The notes beneath the pieces were generated by a model. It did not search any database and had not been told where the DNA came from. It saw only the letters and a program-made list of their open reading frames with translations. From Burkholderiales bacterium (GTDB lineage: Bacteria; Pseudomonadota; Gammaproteobacteria; Burkholderiales; Usitatibacteraceae): 10,536 nucleotides of DNA. This document shows positions 5,989 to 10,536 of the stretch, piece after piece (the stretch's first letter is position 1; the number at the start of each line of letters is the position of its first letter). The translations under genes were made by a program, and so were the position numbers. The stretch spans positions 1-10,536 of the forward strand of contig JADGRS010000003.1 of assembly GCA_017880705.1 (NCBI GenBank), written 5' to 3'.

Positions 5989-6039
5989 CCGCGCGCACTC
6001 CGCCTTGGATGCGCAGGCATGTTCGGCGGATTCAAAACA

Positions 6040-7947
6040 ATGACATCTCCCACCGCTTCGGTTCACGCCTCACCCGCGCAGCGAAGGGCGACGGCCGCGC
6101 TCGTGATCGGCGCCATCGGCGTCGTGTTCGGCGACATCGGCACCAGCCCGCTCTACGCGCTGAAGACCGCGTTCAACCCCGAGTACGGGATCCCGCTCAC
6201 GCCCGACAACGTGATGGGGATCCTGTCCCTCATCGTGTGGTCGATGGTATGGGTCATCACCATCAAGTACCTCGTCGTCATGATGCGCGCCGACAACAAC
6301 GGCGAAGGGGGCATCCTCGCCCTCCTCGCGCTGGCGCTGCGCGAGGTGAAGGGCCGCCCGCGCCTGAAGTGGACCATCATCGGCATCGGCATGTTCGGCG
6401 CGGCCATGTTCTACGGCGACAGCATGATCACGCCCGCGATCTCCGTGCTCTCAGCGGTCGAAGGCCTCGAGGTCGCGACGCCGGTGTTCGCGAAGTTCGT
6501 GATCCCGATCACGCTCGCGGTGCTCGCGGGCCTGTTCTTCATCCAGAGCCACGGCACGAGCAAGGTCGGCGCGTTCTTCGGCCCGATCACCGCGGTGTGG
6601 TTCGTCGCGATCGGCGCCCTCGGCGTAGTGCAGCTCGTGAAGAATCCCGCGGTGCTCTCGGCGCTGAAGCCCGCCTACGCCGTGGATTTCATCTTCGCCT
6701 ACCCGCTGCCCGGCTTCTTCGTGCTGGGAGCGGTATTCCTCGCGCTTACCGGAGGCGAGGCGCTGTACGCGGACATGGGCCATTTCGGCAAGCGGCCGAT
6801 CCGCATCGCGTGGCTGAGCCTGGTGTTTCCCGCGCTCCTGCTGAATTACTTCGGGCAGGCGGCCTTCGTGCTCGCCAATCCCGCGGGCATCAAGAATCCC
6901 TTCTATCTCATGGTGCCGGAATGGGGACTCTATCCGATGGTGGTCCTCGCCACGGCGGCCACGGTGATCGCTTCCCAGGCCGCCATCTCGGGGGCGTTCT
7001 CGATGACGCGCCAGGCGATCCAGCTGGGATACATCCCGCGCCTCGAGATCCTGCACACGTCCGAGCGCTCCATCGGGCAGATCTACGTCCCCTTCGTGAA
7101 CTGGTCGCTCTTCGTGGCGGTGGTGCTGCTGGTGCTGGGGTTCCAGAGCTCCGAGAACCTCGCCAACGCCTACGGCATCGCGGTGGCGGCGACCATGGTG
7201 ATCGAGTGCGTCCTCGCGATGGTGGTCGCGCGCCTGCTGTGGAAGTGGTCGCCGTGGGTGGTCGCCCTCGTGATCGGCAGCATGTTCGTGGTCGACTTCA
7301 TGTTTCTCGCCTCGAACGCGGCCAAGTTCCTCTCCGGCGGCTGGTTCCCGGTGCTCATCGGCTCCGCGATCTTCATGCTCCTCATGACGTGGAAGCGCGG
7401 CCGCACGCTCATGTTCCGGCGCCTCTCGGAGCAGGGAATCCCGCTGAAGCCGTTCCTCGAGGGCCTCGAGGCCCATCCGCCCGTGAAGGTGCAGGGGACG
7501 GCGATCTTCATGACGGCGAATATCGACACCGTTCCCCATGCCCTGCTGCACAACCTCAAGCACAACAAGATCCTCCACGAGCAGACGCTCTTCCTCACCG
7601 TCATCTCCCACGACGTGCCGGTGGTGCCCAAGGAGGACCGGGTGCAGCTGGAGCGCCTCGTGAACGGCTTCTTCAGGCTCGAGGCGTGGTACGGGTTCAA
7701 GGAGCAGCCCGACATCGACGAGATTCTCAACGCGTGCCGCGTGCGTTACGGGCTCGCGTTCGACGTGATGGACACGTCGTTCTTCCTTTCGCGCGAGACG
7801 GTGATTCCGACGAGCGACGTGCCGGGCATGGCGCTCTGGCGCGACCACGTGTTCGCGTGGATGACGCGCAACGCGACGCGCGCGACGGACTTCTTCAACA
7901 TTCCCGCGAACCGCGTGGTGGAACTGGGCACGCACATCGAAATCTAA
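6040..7947 (+). CDS. kup: Kup-type low-affinity potassium transporter
   Basis: A 635-residue K+/H+ symporter of the KUP/HAK/KT family in the inner membrane. The N-terminal signature GDIGTSPLYA is at 31-40, with Asp32 matching E. coli Asp23, needed for proton coupling. Other family blocks are YGDSMITPAISVLSAVEGLE (125-144) and TGGEALYADMGHFG (237-250). About twelve hydrophobic segments fill residues 19-470, followed by the usual hydrophilic cytoplasmic tail (about 475-635). E. coli Kup is 622 residues, so the length is normal. The ATG at 6040 is preferred: GGCGGA lies nine bases upstream and the promoter is ahead of it. An in-frame ATG at 6019 and GTG at 5962 would add 7 or 26 residues. The next gene begins 47 bp downstream on the same strand. 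Confidence 0.96.
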   Translation: MTSPTASVHASPAQRRATAALVIGAIGVVFGDIGTSPLYALKTAFNPEYGIPLTPDNVMGILSLIVWSMVWVITIKYLVVMMRADNNGEGGILALLALALREVKGRPRLKWTIIGIGMFGAAMFYGDSMITPAISVLSAVEGLEVATPVFAKFVIPITLAVLAGLFFIQSHGTSKVGAFFGPITAVWFVAIGALGVVQLVKNPAVLSALKPAYAVDFIFAYPLPGFFVLGAVFLALTGGEALYADMGHFGKRPIRIAWLSLVFPALLLNYFGQAAFVLANPAGIKNPFYLMVPEWGLYPMVVLATAATVIASQAAISGAFSMTRQAIQLGYIPRLEILHTSERSIGQIYVPFVNWSLFVAVVLLVLGFQSSENLANAYGIAVAATMVIECVLAMVVARLLWKWSPWVVALVIGSMFVVDFMFLASNAAKFLSGGWFPVLIGSAIFMLLMTWKRGRTLMFRRLSEQGIPLKPFLEGLEAHPPVKVQGTAIFMTANIDTVPHALLHNLKHNKILHEQTLFLTVISHDVPVVPKEDRVQLERLVNGFFRLEAWYGFKEQPDIDEILNACRVRYGLAFDVMDTSFFLSRETVIPTSDVPGMALWRDHVFAWMTRNATRATDFFNIPANRVVELGTHIEI

Positions 7948-7952
7948 CGGCG

Positions 7953-7978
7953 GTCCCCGGGGTGTCCAGGCCCCGGAC
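7953..7978 (+). other. GC-rich imperfect hairpin after kup
   Basis: GTCC-CC-GGGG (7953-7962) pairs with CCCC-GGAC (7971-7978) over eight base pairs with a two-base bulge and an eight-base loop, beginning five bases after the kup stop. There is no T tract, so it is not a standard terminator. It may lower read-through into, or stabilise the transcript before, the following gene. Confidence 0.3.
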
Positions 7979-7994
7979 GCCCGGAGTCCCCGGC

Positions 7995-8606
7995 ATGAAC
8001 GCACAGATCGATTCGGCCCGCTCCCATCCCGCCGTCGCCGCCGCCCTGGTGGTCGGCAGCGTCGCGTTCACGGCGGGCGCGCTCCTCGCGATCGCATACA
8101 TGCTCGACTGGCTTCCCTCGAAACCGCAATTGCCGAGCGCGCCGACCAGCATGGCGAATCCAGGGCAGCAGGTTGCGGGAAGCGCGCCGGATGTCGCGCT
8201 GCTGCCGGGCGAAACGCTGGTGGCGCCCGCGGACGCGCCGCCGACGCCCGAGCCCGCGAAGCCCGCGGCGCCGTCGGCTGCACAGCGCCCGCCGCCGCAA
8301 TACGCCAAGCCGGCCTCGCCGCCGCCCGCGACCCCCTACGCGCAGGCCCTGCCCTCGCGCGCCGCTCCCGGCAAGCCCAACTACACGAGCGACGAGGTCG
8401 CCCGCAATACCTCGCACGAGCGCTCGACGCGAAACGTATGCGTCAATTGCGGCGCGATCCTGTCGATCGCTCCCGCGGGGCCCGACTGGGAGGTGCGCGT
8501 GCGCTTCGACGACGGATCCGGCGAAACGCTTCGCTATCCCGACCGCCCCTCGTTTCGCATCGGCGATCGCGTCCACCTCGAGGAAGGACGGCTGTTGCCG
8601 GACTAG
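7995..8606 (+). CDS. Membrane-anchored proline-rich protein with C-terminal CVNC domain
   Basis: A 203-residue protein in three parts. An N-terminal membrane anchor (hydrophobic about 13-36) precedes a low-complexity Pro/Ala linker (about 41-128, including PPPQYAKPASPPPATPY). A compact C-terminal beta-type domain (about 147-203) begins NVCVNCGAI with Cys149 and Cys152 and ends near IGDRVHLEEGRLLPD. From memory, this final domain (CVNCG..., alternating strands, 'GDRV' near the end) resembles the C-terminal part of glycine-zipper outer-membrane proteins of the SlyB/Pcp kind, but no glycine-zipper helix pair is present here. The domain probably lies in the periplasm. GGAG eight bases before the ATG supports the start. 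It lies 47 bp after kup and may be co-transcribed with it. Its role is unknown. Confidence 0.82.
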   Translation: MNAQIDSARSHPAVAAALVVGSVAFTAGALLAIAYMLDWLPSKPQLPSAPTSMANPGQQVAGSAPDVALLPGETLVAPADAPPTPEPAKPAAPSAAQRPPPQYAKPASPPPATPYAQALPSRAAPGKPNYTSDEVARNTSHERSTRNVCVNCGAILSIAPAGPDWEVRVRFDDGSGETLRYPDRPSFRIGDRVHLEEGRLLPD

Positions 8607-8628
8607 GAATTGGTGTCAGGTACGAATT
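8607..8628. repeat. GGTGTCAGGTAC motif flanked by GAATT direct repeats
   Basis: The 27-bp gap between the convergent stops at 8606 and 8634 is mostly GAATT (8607-8611), GGTGTCAGGTAC (8612-8623) and GAATT (8624-8628). The core read in reverse, GTACCTGACACC, resembles the G-TGCCTGACACC type motif I recall from dispersed REP-like repeats linked to RAYT transposases in proteobacteria. It may be a degenerate single copy. No inverted stem of useful length is present. Sequence arrangement seen; relation to REP elements is inference. Confidence 0.35.
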
Positions 8629-8633
8629 GCGGG

Positions 8634-9098
8634 CTACCGCGCCTCGGCGAATTCGACGCGTTCCCCGGCGGGCGTCGTGAACACCAATCGGCCCGCCTCG
8701 CGAGTGACGCGCGCCTGCTCGTTCAGGGCGGCGAGGACGCGGCGCTCGATCGCCTGCTCCGGACCCGCGCACGCGCGCTTGGTGGTGACGAGCGGGCCGA
8801 CGCGCACCTCGCCGCCTTCGATCTTCCAGGCGCCGCTCAGCAGGTTGCAACCGGTGTAGCCGGAGACGCGTCCCTCGGACACGAATTCGAGCCACGGCGC
8901 GAAATGCTTGTCGATCGACGCGTCGATCACTCCCATCCATCGCGTTCCCGCAAGCGGTTGCGCAGTCGCAGCCGTCGCGCTCGCCGCGGAAGGCGGCTTC
9001 GGAATCTCGCCGCCGGGATAGCCCCCCGGGCTCTGAGGCGCCGCGCATGCGGCGAGTCCCACCGCGAGCGGGCACCACAGGGCGCTTCCGATCCTCAC
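8634..9098 (-). CDS. META-domain (HslJ-like) lipoprotein, second of a tandem pair
   Basis: A 154-residue protein starting at GTG (9098), which overlaps the stop of the preceding gene by four bases (GTGA). A short signal peptide ends in the lipobox Leu-Ala-Ala-Cys18, so the mature protein is probably lipid-anchored in the cell envelope. A Pro/Ser/Ala-rich spacer (about 19-48) leads to a META domain (about 48-152): GTRW at 51-54, GRVSGYTGCN at 77-86, and TTKRAC ending at Cys110. Cys84 and Cys110 match the Cys pair of the neighbouring paralog and may form a disulfide. META proteins such as E. coli HslJ are linked to heat-shock and novobiocin resistance, but the biochemical role is unclear. No classic ribosome site is needed if translation is coupled. 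It is the last gene of the four-gene cluster. Confidence 0.88.
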   Translation of the reverse strand: MRIGSALWCPLAVGLAACAAPQSPGGYPGGEIPKPPSAASATAATAQPLAGTRWMGVIDASIDKHFAPWLEFVSEGRVSGYTGCNLLSGAWKIEGGEVRVGPLVTTKRACAGPEQAIERRVLAALNEQARVTREAGRLVFTTPAGERVEFAEAR

Positions 9099-9535
9099 TT
9101 CTTCGCCTCGACCGCGCGCAACCTGAGGGTCCCGCCCGAGCCGCTCATCGTCAACACGCTCCCCGTGACCGAGTAGCTCGACGCGGACTGCAGCACCTCG
9201 AGCATGCGCGCCTCGGCCAAACGCGGCCCCGCATCGCAAAGCCTGCGGTCGATCTCGATCCTGCGGATGGCGATGGCGCGCGCGCCCACCGAGTCCTGGA
9301 CATACTGGGCGGTGAACCGGTTGCATCCGCCGAAGCCTTCGACACGCCCGTCGCCGAAGCGCATGTGCGGCGGCTCGCCCGCGAGCGGCAGCTCGAGCAC
9401 CACTTCCCAGATCGTCCCGATGAAGGGCTTCGGCGGCGGCTCCTTCGGTGGGGCCGCGCATCCCGCGAGCAACGCAAGGCCGGCGGCGAATGCCATGAGT
9501 CGTATCGAGTGTTCCATGGAATCCTTTCGGGTCAT
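9095..9535 (-). CDS. META-domain (HslJ-like) lipoprotein, first of a tandem pair
   Basis: A 146-residue protein with a signal peptide ending in the lipobox Leu-Ala-Gly-Cys26, followed by a Pro-rich spacer (28-38) and a META domain (about 38-140). The domain opens PFIGTIW, carries GRVEGFGGCNRF at 63-74, has a second cysteine at 100 (RRLCD) and ends in a strand-rich region (SVTGSVLTMSGSGGTLRLR). Without Asp at position +2, outer-membrane sorting is expected. The start at 9535 overlaps the zinc-ribbon gene's stop as ATGA, which fits the other junctions of the cluster. An ATG six codons later (9517) has AAGGA only four bases upstream and is the alternative. Similar layout and cysteine positions mark it as a diverged tandem paralog of the next gene. 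Confidence 0.88.
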   Translation of the reverse strand: MTRKDSMEHSIRLMAFAAGLALLAGCAAPPKEPPPKPFIGTIWEVVLELPLAGEPPHMRFGDGRVEGFGGCNRFTAQYVQDSVGARAIAIRRIEIDRRLCDAGPRLAEARMLEVLQSASSYSVTGSVLTMSGSGGTLRLRAVEAKK

Positions 9536-10248
9536 CGGTGCATGAGGAAATCGAGCGCTTCGCCGACGAGGTCGACCACCTGCGAGCTCGAGAACGACGG
9601 CGTCGCGTCGCGCGAGTAGCGCTGGCCCGCGAGGAGCGCATCGACCGCCACGGTGGGATCCACCGTGCGGCGCGCGCGTTCCTCATCGGAGAGCTCCGCG
9701 ATCGTGCGTTTCACCGCATCGGCGTCGAGGATGGCGATCGGGGCATGGCAATACGAGCACTGCGCGTCGCGCGCGAGATCGATCGGCGCTCCGCAGCTCG
9801 CGCACCGCACCTGCTTCACCACCGCCTTCAGCTTCTCGACCTCGGCGGGGCTCAGGGAGCGGACGAAGTTCTTCTCGCTCAGGAACTGGACGAACGTCGT
9901 GAACCTGCCGTGGCCGTCGGGGCAGCGGTAGTAGGTGATGCGATTCGTGCGCTCCATGTCGTACGTGAGCACCAGCGCGTGCCGGCACGTGGGGCAGCGG
10001 GAAGTCTCGGCGATGGGCCTGCCAGTCGCATCGCGGTTCTGGTGGATCTCCTCGAAAAGTTTCAGCACCGCGCCGGGCGTCAGCTGCGCGCTCTCGTACG
10101 GATCGAACCAGATCCCATGGCACGCGAAGCAGATGTCGAGGGCGACGCTGCCCCCCATCTTGCGATCGAAGACTTCACGGCGCATCACGTCACGGCAGCT
10201 CGGGCAGCCGCGGGGCGCGTCGTTCGGCGGCGCGACGCCCACGCTCAT
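9532..10248 (-). CDS. Triple zinc-ribbon protein with TFIIB-type N-terminal finger
   Basis: A 238-residue protein with three zinc-ribbon-like modules and no signal peptide or membrane segment, so probably cytoplasmic. Module 1: Cys15-x2-Cys18 and Cys40-x2-Cys43, with the pattern C-x2-C ... G-x-x-ALDICFACHGIWFDPYE, typical of the zf-TFIIB domain. Module 2: Cys85-x2-Cys88 and Cys109-x3-His113. Module 3: Cys149-x2-Cys152 and Cys164-x2-Cys167. The last 60 residues are polar with no clear fold and end DFLMHR. Such ribbons may bind nucleic acid or protein or be structural, and the sequence does not say which. The ATG at 10248 overlaps the upstream stop as ATGA, and its own stop overlaps the next start as ATGA. 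Confidence 0.88.
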   Translation of the reverse strand: MSVGVAPPNDAPRGCPSCRDVMRREVFDRKMGGSVALDICFACHGIWFDPYESAQLTPGAVLKLFEEIHQNRDATGRPIAETSRCPTCRHALVLTYDMERTNRITYYRCPDGHGRFTTFVQFLSEKNFVRSLSPAEVEKLKAVVKQVRCASCGAPIDLARDAQCSYCHAPIAILDADAVKRTIAELSDEERARRTVDPTVAVDALLAGQRYSRDATPSFSSSQVVDLVGEALDFLMHR

Positions 10249-10536
10249 GGCTTCTCGGCCAGCGCCTTCAAGTTCGCGAGCCCGCCCTCGAAATCGGGGC
10301 CGACCATGCGATCCATCATGACGGCGAGGTAATGCTTGACCGGATTGCCGCCCACGTCGCCCGCGTTGCTCCACGTGATGCGCGTCGCGGTTCCCGACGG
10401 CTCGAGGGTGAGCGCGCCGGTGGAGCGCAAGTTGAATTCTGGGAACCACAACGCGTACTCGACGACGCGATCGGGCTCGACGCGCGTGAACTCCATGCCG
10501 CCGCTGCCCTCGGACTTGCTCACCCACTCCCACTTC
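10245..10536 (-). CDS. SRPBCC-family (polyketide cyclase/START-like) protein, 5' end outside the window
   Basis: Only the C-terminal 96 residues are visible; the frame is open to the window's edge and the start is not seen. The visible part opens KWEWVSKSEGSGGMEF and continues with the strand pattern of the helix-grip fold: a RVVEYALWF strand, SGTATRITWSNAG, then a long final helix with VMMDRMVGPDFEGGLANLKAL. In this family the C-terminal helix closes over a hydrophobic ligand pocket. Ligand and role are unknown. A GTG at 10523 is in frame but lies inside the domain, so it is unlikely to be the true start. The stop overlaps the ATG of the zinc-ribbon gene (ATGA), making this the first visible gene of the operon; more genes could lie upstream. 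Confidence 0.85.
   Translation of the reverse strand, partial: KWEWVSKSEGSGGMEFTRVEPDRVVEYALWFPEFNLRSTGALTLEPSGTATRITWSNAGDVGGNPVKHYLAVMMDRMVGPDFEGGLANLKALAEKP

Larger units (their letters stand above)
5733..6039. other. Non-coding region between the crotonase gene and kup
   Basis: This 307-bp stretch contains no convincing gene on either strand. It holds an A/T-richer patch (about 5821-5900) unlike its GC-rich flanks, a TGTGAG/CTCACA palindrome (5906-5922), a GC hairpin (GCGGCG at 5954-5959, CGCCGC at 5965-5970) and the probable kup promoter (5960-5988). No intrinsic terminator with a T tract follows the crotonase stop. A GGGCC/GGCCC pair at 5733-5737 and about 5760-5764 with nested GTCC/GGAC could fold but looks weak. 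Confidence 0.6.

Noticed and set aside
5962..6039. GTG start for kup at 5962, adding 26 residues
   Set aside because: The probable -10 box (5983-5988) lies downstream of this codon, and Kup proteins normally begin shortly before the GDIGTSPLY motif.
5924..6043. 39-codon plus-strand frame whose TGA overlaps the kup ATG (ATGA), as a possible coupled leader peptide
   Set aside because: The likely kup promoter lies inside it, it lacks a convincing ribosome site and its composition is not protein-like. Conservation in relatives could revive it.
6451..8004. Long open frame of about 517 codons on the minus strand opposite kup
   Set aside because: It is rich in Arg, His, Glu and Asp with no domain pattern, as expected for the antisense of a GC-rich gene, whereas kup on the other strand is unmistakable.
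6009..8606. Very long plus-strand frame of 865 codons covering kup and the CVNC gene
   Set aside because: Within kup it is an out-of-frame, arginine-rich shadow; only the part from 7995 with its own ribosome site is a real gene.

Overview
The window is 10.5 kb of GC-rich, densely coding bacterial chromosome. The gene content (DsbB, a Kup-type K+ transporter, a GlcG/HbpS-like protein, a YgfF-like reductase, HslJ/META-type lipoproteins, a CVNC-containing envelope protein) suggests a Gram-negative proteobacterium, most likely a betaproteobacterium. This placement rests on gene content and recalled family resemblance, not on a search. I see no rRNA, tRNA, CRISPR array, complete insertion sequence or phage gene.

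Left part (1-2895). The first 166 bases hold no gene I can assign, but they carry an inverted repeat. An amidase-signature hydrolase and a GlcG/HbpS-like protein lie in tandem on the minus strand, with a good promoter in front of the GlcG-like gene. That promoter lies in a 64-bp gap shared with the divergent dsbB gene (quinone-linked disulfide oxidase). A strong bidirectional terminator separates dsbB from a convergent gene for a small secreted protein of unknown function.

Middle (2991-5732). Two short-chain dehydrogenases diverge from a 101-bp gap. The plus-strand one closely resembles E. coli YgfF and heads a tight three-gene cluster: ygfF-like, DUF3052-like, enoyl-CoA hydratase/isomerase. 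The DUF3052-like gene is broken: its two halves are in different frames, joined at a run of six A, and the conserved central W-P-K-K stretch of the family appears to be missing. The broken frame runs without a stop into the downstream crotonase gene, so a fusion protein is formally encoded.

Kup region (5733-8606). A 307-bp non-coding stretch with a perfect TGTGAG/CTCACA palindrome and a plausible sigma70 promoter precedes kup. It is followed by a membrane-anchored, proline-rich protein with a C-terminal CVNC domain. That gene and the minus-strand operon converge on a 27-bp gap filled by a 12-bp motif flanked by GAATT repeats, perhaps a relic of a REP-type repeat.

Right end (8634-10536). Four minus-strand genes (SRPBCC-family protein cut by the window edge, triple zinc-ribbon protein, META lipoprotein 1, META lipoprotein 2) are joined at all three junctions by 4-base start/stop overlaps (ATGA, ATGA, GTGA), so they are very probably one operon. 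The lipoproteins look like diverged tandem paralogs. What this set does together is unknown, and it is the best candidate in the window for an uncharacterised module. Most of the remaining window is ordinary housekeeping and metabolic content.
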